Assembly (NCBI GenBank): GCA_038326775.1
Contig: JBBQKJ010000031.1
Coordinates: forward strand, 1-33,636
DNA: 33,636 nt
Reading direction: 5' to 3'
Origin: DYIU01 sp038326775
GTDB taxonomy: Bacteria > Actinomycetota > Geothermincolia > Fen-727 > Anoxymicrobiaceae
Positions 7,530 through 15,089 of this stretch are shown here, in pieces. Each line of letters starts with the position of its first letter. Position 1 is the stretch's first letter. The notes below the pieces were generated by a model, which saw only the letters and a list, made by a program, of their open reading frames with translations, made no database searches and was not told the DNA's origin. A program made the position numbers and the translations under genes.

Positions 7530-8429
7530 TTATCCCAGCTTTTCTTTCGCGAGATCGATGTCCAACGGGTCGCCCTTGGCCGGGTCGTGCCGCAGCGACC
7601 GCGCGCCGTTCGGGCATATCTCCACGCAAAGCCCGCATCCCATGCACGCTGTCTCACTCTCTATAATCCTGCCGTCCTCGAGGCTTATCGCCTCGAAGAA
7701 GCACGCGCTCACGCACTTGCCGCATGCCTTGCACTTCTCGTGGTCCACCACGGCCACGTAACTCGACGGCACGATCATGGATATCCTGTTGCCGCCCTTG
7801 AGCTTCTTCGCAATACGCTCCCCCTCGAGCGCGCCGCAGCAGCACGTGCAACACGAGCAGATGACACCTGTGCGCCCGCCTGTCGCCACCTTGAAGAAAG
7901 CGGTCGTTATGTTGCCCCGGTCGCGGGCGTCCTTGAGTCTCTGGATGGCTTCCTCCTGGTCTATCTTCCGCGCGTTGAACCTTGCCCCGTGCTCGAGCCA
8001 GAACTGCGCGGTCGTCTTCCCGACAGCCATGCAGACGTCGAGCGGCCGGCACCCAGCGTCGCCCCGGGACTTCCTGCAGGGGCAATCCATGACCGCGATG
8101 AACTGCGGCTCCTTAAGGATTATCTTGTTCGCGTACTGGTAGGGGATTATTCGCTCGGTCTTGTCAGGCCCCAGTATCAGGTCCTCGTTCAGCGAAAGTA
8201 TCTTGGTGGCTTCGTCAATCGTTATGACCTTCGCGTGATAGCGCTCGAACACCATGCCGAAGGCTTTCGTCGCAAGGCGCACCCTGGGGAAAAAACGCTT
8301 GAGCAGACGCCCGGCGAAGAGAAACAGAACCACATAGATGTCGTAGAAGACAAAGTAGATGTAGTTGTGTACGGCCCGGTCCACGCGCCACCCGTGCATC
8401 TTGAAGATGTTCTTCGTGGATTCTTTCAA
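7530..8429 (-). CDS. Membrane-associated cysteine-rich ferredoxin (CPCR, CSCCTCCC, two 4Fe-4S)
   Basis: 299 residues from a TTG at 8429 with GGGAGG seven bases upstream. A hydrophobic segment near residues 22-46 suggests membrane attachment. Then come C116-P-C118-R with C127 and C133, a CSCCTCCC block at 191-198, and two ferredoxin motifs (C233, C236, C239, C243 and C262, C265, C268, C272). The layout matches the protein at 1590-2411, but the ferredoxin spacing here is canonical. It is the first gene of a two-gene unit with the GMC-like flavoprotein and probably takes electrons from it to the membrane. A promoter with two palindromes and a leader hairpin precede it. What the CSCCTCCC block binds is unknown to me. 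Confidence 0.85.
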   Translation of the reverse strand: MKESTKNIFKMHGWRVDRAVHNYIYFVFYDIYVVLFLFAGRLLKRFFPRVRLATKAFGMVFERYHAKVITIDEATKILSLNEDLILGPDKTERIIPYQYANKIILKEPQFIAVMDCPCRKSRGDAGCRPLDVCMAVGKTTAQFWLEHGARFNARKIDQEEAIQRLKDARDRGNITTAFFKVATGGRTGVICSCCTCCCGALEGERIAKKLKGGNRISMIVPSSYVAVVDHEKCKACGKCVSACFFEAISLEDGRIIESETACMGCGLCVEICPNGARSLRHDPAKGDPLDIDLAKEKLG

Positions 8430-8447
8430 GCGTCCACCTCCCTTTTC

Positions 8448-8475
8448 CCAGGCTGACCTCGGCGGCTCAGCCTGG
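8448..8475 (-). promoter_or_regulatory. Leader hairpin of the ferredoxin-GMC unit
   Basis: CCAGGCTGA (8448-8456) and TCAGCCTGG (8467-8475) form a perfect nine-base-pair stem with a ten-base loop. It lies in the transcribed leader, between the predicted transcription start and the ribosome site (8437-8442). No U-tract follows, so it may be a stabilising or regulatory structure and not a terminator. Confidence 0.5.
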
Positions 8476-8481
8476 CCTGAA

Positions 8482-8513
8482 TGACCCCGGTCAATTGATG
8501 ACCGCGGTAATCA
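8482..8513. promoter_or_regulatory. Two tandem palindromes, candidate operators
   Basis: TGACCCCGGTCA (8482-8493) has perfect five-base arms. Seventeen bases on, TGATGACCGCGGTAATCA (8496-8513) is symmetric except at one position pair and contains the related core TGACCGCGGTAA. The second overlaps the -10 hexamer of the ferredoxin promoter and the first lies just downstream, the usual place for a repressor. Confidence 0.5.
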
Positions 8514-8538
8514 TACAGGACGCAGCTTAACACTGCAA
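8510..8538 (-). promoter_or_regulatory. Sigma-70-type promoter of the ferredoxin-GMC unit
   Basis: On the minus strand TTGCAG (8538-8533) and TATGAT (8515-8510) are 17 bases apart. The -10 matches five of six consensus positions and the -35 about three. The start would be near 8503, about 75 bases before the TTG codon. Confidence 0.45.
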
Positions 8539-8591
8539 CAATCTGGTTACTACTGAACAAAGTATTAAGCTACAGTCTCACCGGCCAACGC

Positions 8592-9935
8592 CTAGAACTG
8601 CTCGTGCTCGGGCAGTATGAAGTACTTCACGTCCTTCGCGTACTGCCTGAGCTCTCCTCTGAAGTCCGGGTGCGCGATGCCGATGAGGGCCTGCGCGCGC
8701 TCGCGCGTGCTCTTGCCCTTCAGCAGAGCGACCCCGTATTCGGTCGCCACGTACATGACATCGGTGCGTGTAAGCGTTACTGGAGTCCCCGGCTGGAGGA
8801 ACGGCACTATCTTCGATCTTAGCTCGCCGGTCTGCTTGTCGGTGAACGTAGAGTGAGCCGCGATGAACGCCTTGCCGTTTTTGGCCATGTAGGCTCCCCG
8901 CGTGAAGTCGACCTGGCCGCCGGTCGCCGAGTACTGCATCGTCCCGATGGCCTCGGAGCAGCACTGCCCCATGATGTCTATCTCGATGGTGGCGTTGACA
9001 GTGACCATGTTGTCGTTCTTCGCGACGTTATACGGGTTGTTGTTGATGCTGATCGGCGTGAAATAAACAGCCGGATTGTCGTTCAGCCAATCGTAGAGCT
9101 CCTGTGAGCCGGCGGTGAAGAACGAGTTCATCTGGTACGGGTGGAATGACTTCTTACTGTTGTCCAGCACCCCCGCCTCGAAGAGCTTCATTATTGCGTC
9201 GGGGATCATCTCGGTGTAGCAACCCAGGTTGACCTTTTTCGAATCGATGAGCGACTCCCCAATGGCGTTCGGCACTGAGCCTATGCCCAGCTGGATGGTG
9301 GCGCCATCATCTATGTACTCGACGATCTGCTCCGCTATCGCCCGGTCGGTGTCGTTCACCGGCTCGGGCGGGAGGGTAAGGACGGGGGTGTTGTTCTCGA
9401 CGACGTATTTTATCTTCGGGTCACCGATATGGTAGGAGTTCATCCCGTGTATGCGCGGCTGGTTCTCGTTGACCTCGAGGACAAGCTCGTCGATCTTGTC
9501 GAGGACGTCCAGGAAGTTGCCGGAGAGGCCGGCGCTCAAGTATCCGTTCTCGTCCATGGTGCTTACCTGGGTTATTATTTTTTTATACCCTCGTCCTTCG
9601 GATGCTATCCTGGGAAGCTCCGAAAAGTGGAACGGTGTGTGCGTGCATATGCCTTCGCTCAGAGCCTGACGGTCGAGGGGCGTGGCGAAGAAGTTGTCGA
9701 ACTCGATGTGCTTTATCTTGTCGGGAGTAAGTATCTTGTACATGGGCGCGAGCATGATCAGGCCGCCGACGAGAACGTCGTTCAACTCGTCGGCCCTGTC
9801 GAAGAGCTTGTCCAGCACCCCCGCCGGGGAGCTCGAGCCGCTCCCAAGGAAAATCCTGTCGCCGTCCTTCACGGTCTTCGCGGCATCGGCCACGGTGGTC
9901 AGTTTCGCCTGGTACATCTCCTGCCATTTGTTCAT
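8592..9935 (-). CDS. Acetyl-CoA hydrolase/transferase family CoA-transferase
   Basis: 447 residues. The ATG at 9935 (MNKWQEMYQ) has AAGGGG upstream and agrees with family N-termini, so an 18-residue upstream extension is rejected. Family landmarks are visible: GDRIFLGSGSSSP near 25-37, QVSTMDENGYLSAG near 123-136, LGIGSVPNAIGESL near 216-229, and LGCYTEM with E242 at the position of the catalytic glutamate of 4-hydroxybutyrate and butyryl-CoA:acetate CoA-transferases. These enzymes move CoA between carboxylic acids, here most likely with acetyl-CoA as one partner. The gene lies 50 bases downstream of an alpha/beta hydrolase on the same strand. Family is certain, substrate is not. Confidence 0.92.
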   Translation of the reverse strand: MNKWQEMYQAKLTTVADAAKTVKDGDRIFLGSGSSSPAGVLDKLFDRADELNDVLVGGLIMLAPMYKILTPDKIKHIEFDNFFATPLDRQALSEGICTHTPFHFSELPRIASEGRGYKKIITQVSTMDENGYLSAGLSGNFLDVLDKIDELVLEVNENQPRIHGMNSYHIGDPKIKYVVENNTPVLTLPPEPVNDTDRAIAEQIVEYIDDGATIQLGIGSVPNAIGESLIDSKKVNLGCYTEMIPDAIMKLFEAGVLDNSKKSFHPYQMNSFFTAGSQELYDWLNDNPAVYFTPISINNNPYNVAKNDNMVTVNATIEIDIMGQCCSEAIGTMQYSATGGQVDFTRGAYMAKNGKAFIAAHSTFTDKQTGELRSKIVPFLQPGTPVTLTRTDVMYVATEYGVALLKGKSTRERAQALIGIAHPDFRGELRQYAKDVKYFILPEHEQF

Positions 9936-9985
9936 CGACTTAACCCCTTTCCATCTTACGAAGCAGATCTTATCAACACTCCCAC

Positions 9986-11026
9986 TCACCGTTCGGGCTG
10001 GAACGCCGAGGTCAGAAACGAGGCAAGCTCGTCGTTGAACTCCTCGGACCTCTCCAGGAGGCTATCGTGCCCGGCTCCTGCGAAGACCTTCAACCTGGCG
10101 TCGGGCAGCTGTTCGGCGGTCCGCCGGTTAGCCTCGAGGTTGGTCAGCTTATCGTGCTCGCCGAGCAGCAGGAGCACCGGCACCTCCACCGTGGGAAGAC
10201 AGTGTTCGACATCGTGATCCAGCATCGATTTCACCGAAAGGCATGCCGAGGTGAAACGTGTGCTGAACGACATCTCCCGCTGATGCTCAACGTGAATGCC
10301 GCTCGGGTTCTTCCCGAAAGCCAGCAGGCGAGCTATCACGTAAGCGAAGGAGGTGTCCTTGAAGAGCTCCATCACCCGGTCGTTGAAGCGGTTCGGCCGG
10401 CCGAGCAGGGCAAGCACATAAGAGAGCGGGAACGGGTAGAGACGTTTCCAGATGCCGCCCAGCACGATACCCTCGGTCAGGTTCAAGCCGCTCGAATCGA
10501 TGAGCGCGATGCCCTTAAGCCTGCCCGCATACTCGCCGCCGAACCCTTCGTAGAATTTCAGGGCGGTAAAACCACCCATGCTGAAGCCACCGATCGCGAA
10601 CTCGCCCGGGTCTATGTGGTCGATCGCGGCTTTCAGGTCCTCGGAGAACCGCTCGTGGCTGTAGTCGAGGCGCTCCGGCATCCCGGAGGCGCCGTGGCCC
10701 CGCAGTTCGACCGACACCACCCGGTAACGCTCCGAGAACCGCTTCTGCTGGTAGCGGAACACCGACTCGTTGCACGTCCATCCGTGGACGAAGAAGACGG
10801 TCCGCTCGCCCTGCCCCGTGACGGTGAGGTGGAGAGGCGTGCCGTCAAGCGATGTCAGGTACCGGTGCTCCAGCTCGAGGCCCTCTTCGCCCAGCGAGCC
10901 TTCCCTGCCATCCCTCCCGTGGTCCAGCTTCCGTATGACCCGGGGAACGGCGAGGCCCGCGAGCAGGACGGCTCCCGCGGCGAGATTCCGCCTGGACCAA
11001 CGCGCCCCGTCTTCATGTTTCCCCAT
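9986..11026 (-). CDS. Alpha/beta hydrolase with N-terminal Tat-like anchor
   Basis: 346 residues from an ATG preceded by GGAGGG. WSRRNLAAGAVLLAGLAVP at 10-28 is a twin-arginine followed by a hydrophobic segment, so export by Tat or a membrane anchor is likely. The hydrolase fold shows the oxyanion region HGWTC (81-85), the nucleophile elbow GFSMGG with S149, an acid in GEHD near 290, and H320 in GAGHD. The family includes esterases, lipases and haloperoxidase-like enzymes; no feature fixes the substrate. It is the first of a minus-strand series and is followed by the CoA-transferase gene, possibly one transcript. Confidence 0.85.
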   Translation of the reverse strand: MGKHEDGARWSRRNLAAGAVLLAGLAVPRVIRKLDHGRDGREGSLGEEGLELEHRYLTSLDGTPLHLTVTGQGERTVFFVHGWTCNESVFRYQQKRFSERYRVVSVELRGHGASGMPERLDYSHERFSEDLKAAIDHIDPGEFAIGGFSMGGFTALKFYEGFGGEYAGRLKGIALIDSSGLNLTEGIVLGGIWKRLYPFPLSYVLALLGRPNRFNDRVMELFKDTSFAYVIARLLAFGKNPSGIHVEHQREMSFSTRFTSACLSVKSMLDHDVEHCLPTVEVPVLLLLGEHDKLTNLEANRRTAEQLPDARLKVFAGAGHDSLLERSEEFNDELASFLTSAFQPER

Positions 11027-11191
11027 GAGATCCCTCCATCTTGATAGACCTCCAGTTACCTTCCGTTAATATATCAAGGCGGGGAGCCGTAGTGATAGTC
11101 CCCGGAGTCCTGCGGGTCAGACTGATAAAGGATTGCCGGCAATTCCGGAGTATCTTGGAACGCAGGTACAACCGGGAAGGCGGTGTTTGTC

Positions 11192-11584
11192 ATGGACGGC
11201 AAGCGGCAGGAACGGGTCGTGCGGATAATGGGCATACCTTTCTTGAACTCGGGCGACGGCTTTCGCGCTGGGTTCATCGCATTCGGCGATACCGCCGTGG
11301 GCGTTATCGCCAGCGGCCGGATTGCCGTTGGCGTGGTCGCTTCAGGGGCCATCGCCATCGGCCTCCTCAGCGCCGGCGCTCTGTCCATAGGCTACATAGC
11401 CGCAGGCGCGGTCGCCTTCGCGGCCGGCAAAGCGTTCGCGGCGCTCGGAGTGGCCCCTGACTGCAAGGCCGCCATCGCCCTTGGCAGACGGGCCTCGGGC
11501 GCCATCGCTATCGGCAGAGAGGCAAGAGGCGCCCTGACGTTGGTGGTCGCGGGCCGGCGGCCTGAACGTTTGCCGGAACCCTAA
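11192..11584 (+). CDS. Glycine pentapeptide-repeat protein of unknown function
   Basis: 130 residues from the ATG at 11192 (GGAAGG eleven bases upstream; a GTG at 11183 is too close to it). Residues 27-72 have glycine at exactly every fifth position, ten times in a row, in the pattern x-[IV]-A-x-G, as in FIAFG DTAVG VIASG RIAVG. A shorter block repeats the spacing at G98, G103, G108 and G113. This differs from classical A(D/N)LxX pentapeptide repeats. The regular small residues suggest a parallel beta-solenoid or a packed membrane-associated sheet. No signal peptide is visible. I do not recognise a named family. Its stop codon overlaps that of the convergent membrane gene. Confidence 0.7.
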   Translation: MDGKRQERVVRIMGIPFLNSGDGFRAGFIAFGDTAVGVIASGRIAVGVVASGAIAIGLLSAGALSIGYIAAGAVAFAAGKAFAALGVAPDCKAAIALGRRASGAIAIGREARGALTLVVAGRRPERLPEP

Positions 11585-12324
11585 GCGAACTCGACCCGGG
11601 CATCCGGGTCGAACGGGTTCAACCTCATCGCCAGCGAGAACAGGTAAGGGTAGTTGGCCTTCAGATGCATCATGTAGTCGAGCCACTCCCGGGCGAGAAA
11701 ACCGTAAGCCCTCCCCATGTCACCGGCGAGGTGGTCCATGTCCGCAAGGGGAAGGCCCTCCAGGCTGCGCCTGCTCTCGAGCTCCTCGGTCAGGTGGAAT
11801 ACCGCCCAGAGCAGGTCGGTGAAGATGGCGTGCTCGAGCAGCAGCGGGTTCTCCAGCAGCCGCACCAGGAAGTCGCGGTTACGGACCAGGATGTCTCGCA
11901 GCGAATAGAGGTTGACTGACCTGCTGTCCACCTTGAACTGCTTTCCCTCAAACTCGGCCTTCATCTCGCGGAACTCCTTTTCGGGCCAGGAGCCGTCGAC
12001 CACGAGGCGCTCGCGCTTCTCATCGGAGGCGGGGTCGGCCTCGCACAGGCGCCTCAGCAGCTCGGTTCCGACCTCGCTGAAGAACGCCCCTATGACCATG
12101 TTGAGCTTCTCCAGCGTCGCCTTCTTGTCGCGCTCGTTCAGCAGGCGGTCGACGATGAGCGTGACCACAAGCACCTCGATGGGCAGGAACGCGATGTCGC
12201 CCAGGAGATAGATGAATATGTGGTGCGCGTCCCTGAAGATGGCGTAATGGATGAGGTAGAGCACCGCCGAAGTCGTCACCAGCGCGATCCCGAGCGCGAC
12301 CAGGTACCAGCTCTGCTTCTTCAT
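11581..12324 (-). CDS. Two-TM membrane protein of unknown function
   Basis: 247 residues with an ATG four bases from the upstream stop. Two hydrophobic segments, about 5-28 and 36-62, form an N-terminal hairpin. The remaining 180 residues are charged, helical in composition and probably cytoplasmic (KKATLEKLNMVIGAFFSEVGTELLRRL onward in style). It contains no motif I can name. The gene is the last of four on the minus strand and is separated from the MetH-activation-like gene by one base, so it is translated with the corrinoid cassette. A role in anchoring or sensing for that cassette is an inference from position only. Its stop overlaps the stop of the glycine-repeat gene. Confidence 0.75.
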   Translation of the reverse strand: MKKQSWYLVALGIALVTTSAVLYLIHYAIFRDAHHIFIYLLGDIAFLPIEVLVVTLIVDRLLNERDKKATLEKLNMVIGAFFSEVGTELLRRLCEADPASDEKRERLVVDGSWPEKEFREMKAEFEGKQFKVDSRSVNLYSLRDILVRNRDFLVRLLENPLLLEHAIFTDLLWAVFHLTEELESRRSLEGLPLADMDHLAGDMGRAYGFLAREWLDYMMHLKANYPYLFSLAMRLNPFDPDARVEFA

Positions 12325-12325
12325 C

Positions 12326-13075
12326 TCACTCCTCTTCGCCTCTCGATGCGCCTTCCTCTCCCGCGTTATTATCTTTGCTTACTGAGGCGGGTATCCTCCG
12401 CCAGGCGCAGCCGGCCCTGGCACAGAAGGCGCAGGCGGATGTTTCGGGCACCCGCCCGGCGATAATTGTAACCGAGGACAGCGACTTCAGGGGGATCATT
12501 ACGCAGCTCGAGCTCAGAGTTATTCCCACCGAGCCCGCGTCCAGCGCCTCGAACACAACGCCCTGGCCTTCGACCGGCCAGTCGCAGTAGCCGGGGCTTA
12601 CCCTCATACCGCTCTCGAGACCGCGCGCGGCCAGCTCGCCTTTCCACGCGTCCTCGACCAGGTCGGCCACTATCTCGACCAGGACGGAGCCCACGGCGTC
12701 GAGGACCAGCCGGTCGAAGAGCGGCCTGTCGCGCGCAAGTTCGCTGTCGACGGCCTCCCCTATGGTCACCACGGCGAATGTGAGCGCCCTGGGGTCAACA
12801 CACCTTTCCACGAAGCGGGCGAACATCGGGCTCGCGATAAATCCGGCCCTGGTGCTGACGCCATCCCGGCCTATCTCGAGCAATGGCAGCGTAATGTACA
12901 CGCCCGCGGGGGCCGCAATGCCGGCCACCAGTTCGACATACTCGTCGAGGGCGCGGCGGAGTTCGCCGGCGGCGGCAGCGCCCTCATCCCCGAGGACGAA
13001 AAGCGCCCCCTGTCTCAATAGCCCTATCGCTTCCTGGTCGAGCCGGGGCCTGAGAGCTTGCACGCGATTCTCCAC
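12326..13075 (-). CDS. Stand-alone MetH-activation-like protein with C-terminal cysteine motif
   Basis: 249 residues. The GTG at 13075 lies one base after the stop of the corrinoid gene and is preferred over the longer open frame, which would overlap that gene. RVSPGYCDWPVEGQ (158-171) matches the RxxPGY signature by which the activation domain of cobalamin-dependent methionine synthase binds S-adenosylmethionine. LDAVGSVLVEIVADL before it also fits. In MetH this domain supports reductive methylation of inactive cob(II)alamin. After the domain comes C215-x2-C218-x4-C223-W, a possible metal or Fe-S site not present in MetH, then an acidic tail. No methionine synthase catalytic domain is present. 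Its place between corrinoid and membrane genes suggests reactivation of the corrinoid protein, an inference. Confidence 0.8.
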   Translation of the reverse strand: MENRVQALRPRLDQEAIGLLRQGALFVLGDEGAAAAGELRRALDEYVELVAGIAAPAGVYITLPLLEIGRDGVSTRAGFIASPMFARFVERCVDPRALTFAVVTIGEAVDSELARDRPLFDRLVLDAVGSVLVEIVADLVEDAWKGELAARGLESGMRVSPGYCDWPVEGQGVVFEALDAGSVGITLSSSCVMIPLKSLSSVTIIAGRVPETSACAFCARAGCAWRRIPASVSKDNNAGEEGASRGEEE

Positions 13076-13076
13076 G

Positions 13077-13727
13077 TCATGCCCGGGAGGCCTTCTTGAG
13101 CGCGGCCTCCGTCTCCTCCAGGACCGTGACAGCCGACTCGGCGTAACCGTCCGCGCCGTACTCCATAGCAAGCTCGCGGTCCAGCGGGGCTCCGCCCAAC
13201 ATGACTACTGTGCCCGGGGACCGCTCCTTGACCTCATTCACAATCACTGGCATCTCGCCCATAGTCGTTGACATCATCGCCGAAAGCGCCAGGACCTCCG
13301 CCTGGTTCTCGACCACGCCTTTTACGAATTGCCCTGAAGGGACCTGGTTGCCAAGGTCCACCACCCTGTATCCAAAAGCGCTGTAGACGCCCGCGATGAT
13401 GCTCTTCCCGAGGTCGTGGGGGTCCCCCTCCACCACGCCGATAACCACCGTGGTCCCATCGGCCGGGCCCTCTCTTGCGACCGAAGAAAGCTCATTCAGT
13501 CCCCCGGTGACTGTGTCGATACACAGCAGGAACTCGGGGATGGAAGCGTTGTTGGACATCAGCTTTCCGCGCACGTCGTCCAGCCCCGCCATCAGCGCCC
13601 CGCGAACGTCTTCGCTCGAGGCGCCACCTGCGCGCGCGGCCGAGGTAAGCCCGTCGATGTCTTCCCTCTCGTGGGCCTTTACGGCGGCCCTGATGTGCTC
13701 CAGCAGGCTCACGCTGTCATCGCTCAT
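13077..13727 (-). CDS. Corrinoid (B12-binding) methyl-carrier protein
   Basis: 216 residues. The N-terminal half is a helical cap domain (about 5-85) and the C-terminal half a Rossmann-like B12-binding domain. GDPHDLGKS (101-109) contains the DxHxxG motif with H104 as the lower cobalt ligand, and LSAMMSTTM and VMLGGAPLD are the usual later elements. Such proteins carry a methyl group between two methyltransferases. The gene lies 18 bases after the UroD-type methyltransferase and one base before the MetH-activation-like gene. The size and domain pattern match MtaC/MtbC/MttC-type proteins. The substrate class cannot be read from it. Confidence 0.93.
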   Translation of the reverse strand: MSDDSVSLLEHIRAAVKAHEREDIDGLTSAARAGGASSEDVRGALMAGLDDVRGKLMSNNASIPEFLLCIDTVTGGLNELSSVAREGPADGTTVVIGVVEGDPHDLGKSIIAGVYSAFGYRVVDLGNQVPSGQFVKGVVENQAEVLALSAMMSTTMGEMPVIVNEVKERSPGTVVMLGGAPLDRELAMEYGADGYAESAVTVLEETEAALKKASRA

Positions 13728-13745
13728 GGGTCTACCCTGCCCCTC

Positions 13746-14921
13746 TCATCCGTAAAGCTCGGCGGCCTTGACTATGGCGTACGCGTTCTCGAGCGGCGCG
13801 TTCATGGGGAACTCACACCCCGGAGCGAGCACGAACCCGCCTCCCGGGGCGAGGTCTTCTATCTGCCTCCTGCACTCCTCCATGACCTCGTACGGCGTGC
13901 CGCGGGTCAAGAGCGGCGTCTCTATCATCCCCATCAACAGGACGTGATCGCCGTAGCGCTTCTTCAGCTCCCCGCGGTCGGCGCAGTCGTCGGGCAGGTG
14001 GGCGAAGCTTATCGCCGCCGGCTCCATGCTCCGGATCTGTGCGTCGAAATAGATGCCATCACCGCAATTGTGTACGCCGACCTCACACTTCCTGCGACGG
14101 ATCGCCCGCGCGAGCTCTCCAACGAACGGCCCCTCGATCTTTTCCCACAACTCCTTGGAAAGCCCGTTCCAGGACGCGAACAACGTGTCCAGCACCACTA
14201 TTATGACCCCCGCGTCGCACTGCGCCTCGACGTACTCCACGAGAACGCCGGTTATCGTGTCCAGCGCGGCCATTACATCCGCTGGATGGTCTATACAGTC
14301 CCTGAACAGCTCTCCGGCGCCCCGCATCATGTTCAGCACCCCGAGCGGCCCGAACGCGAACCCCCCGACGATCCCGCGCAGGCCGGCTTCTGGGACCATG
14401 ATGCCCAGCATCTCCACCATGGTCCGCATCCTCTTCGCGTTCCTGAAATCGATGCTCTTGAGCTTTCGGTAGTCTCCCACGTCTTTTATCAACGGCCGGG
14501 AGTAATCCGGGTGTGCCGTTGAGTTCTCCGGGTAGACCATCTCCTGGCCAAAGTCGGCCGCCTCTATCGAGAGGTCCACCAGTGGCACCACTATCTCGCC
14601 GCCTATCATGTTGAAAACCGCCATGAACGACTCGGCGGCCGCCCTGGGGTCGGTTGAGAACTGAGCGTAGTTGTAGCCGGCCAGCCTCCTGCCCCCTCCC
14701 GCAACGACAGGGCAACAAGGGACACGGTCGGGCTCCTTGTGCCGCAGGGCGACCAGGAGCCTCTCGAAGCCGGTAAGCCTGGACACGCGACCCCGCGTGC
14801 TCGAGAACGCCGCCGCGGCATCGACCAGGGATCCCGGCAGAAGCGCGGGCGGCGGCGGTGTGCCTTTAAGGAAAATCCCGAGTGCTTTCGAGGCATCCCT
14901 GACGGTTTCTGGAAGGGCCAC
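13746..14921 (-). CDS. Uroporphyrinogen decarboxylase-type (UroD/MtaA-like) methyltransferase
   Basis: 391 residues from a GTG at 14921 that has AGGGAGA six bases upstream. The open frame runs much farther upstream but there overlaps the divergent DUF169 gene and lacks a ribosome site. The fold is that of UroD/MtaA/MtbA proteins. H284-N-C286-G and C369 (LAPGCEFP) make the H-x-C-x(n)-C zinc site found in methyltransferases of this family, whereas heme-pathway UroD enzymes lack it. With the corrinoid protein next door this is a methyl-transfer enzyme and not a heme enzyme. It could act on the methyl donor or on the final thiol acceptor. It is the first gene of the four-gene minus-strand unit. 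Confidence 0.9.
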   Translation of the reverse strand: MALPETVRDASKALGIFLKGTPPPPALLPGSLVDAAAAFSSTRGRVSRLTGFERLLVALRHKEPDRVPCCPVVAGGGRRLAGYNYAQFSTDPRAAAESFMAVFNMIGGEIVVPLVDLSIEAADFGQEMVYPENSTAHPDYSRPLIKDVGDYRKLKSIDFRNAKRMRTMVEMLGIMVPEAGLRGIVGGFAFGPLGVLNMMRGAGELFRDCIDHPADVMAALDTITGVLVEYVEAQCDAGVIIVVLDTLFASWNGLSKELWEKIEGPFVGELARAIRRRKCEVGVHNCGDGIYFDAQIRSMEPAAISFAHLPDDCADRGELKKRYGDHVLLMGMIETPLLTRGTPYEVMEECRRQIEDLAPGGGFVLAPGCEFPMNAPLENAYAIVKAAELYG

Positions 14922-14985
14922 GCTATGTCTCCCTTTTCTCGAGCCGGCAAGCGCCGGTCCGCGTCTGATGTAACGCGTGTTTGCG

Positions 14986-14998
14986 TGATAGTCTATCA
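14986..14998. promoter_or_regulatory. 13-bp palindrome between the divergent methyltransferase and DUF169 genes
   Basis: TGATAGTCTATCA has perfect six-base arms around a central T. It lies 65 bases upstream of the methyltransferase start and 92 upstream of the DUF169 start. It could be an operator for either. I could not place a convincing -10/-35 pair beside it. Confidence 0.3.
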
Positions 14999-15089
14999 AG
15001 GTGACGAGCAAAGGTGAATCATTCGGCCCGCGATGCGTTGCACGCGGAAAGCGACCGGAGTATCGAAAGCTCAACTGGAGGTGGAAGCG

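Noticed and set aside
6717..8456. Open frame of 579 codons on the plus strand opposite the GMC and ferredoxin genes
   Set aside because: Antisense to two motif-rich proteins and has no start signal.
12369..12590. Possible short genes around the MetH-activation C-terminus
   Set aside because: Open frames on both strands lack ribosome sites and fall inside the cysteine tail of a well-supported gene.
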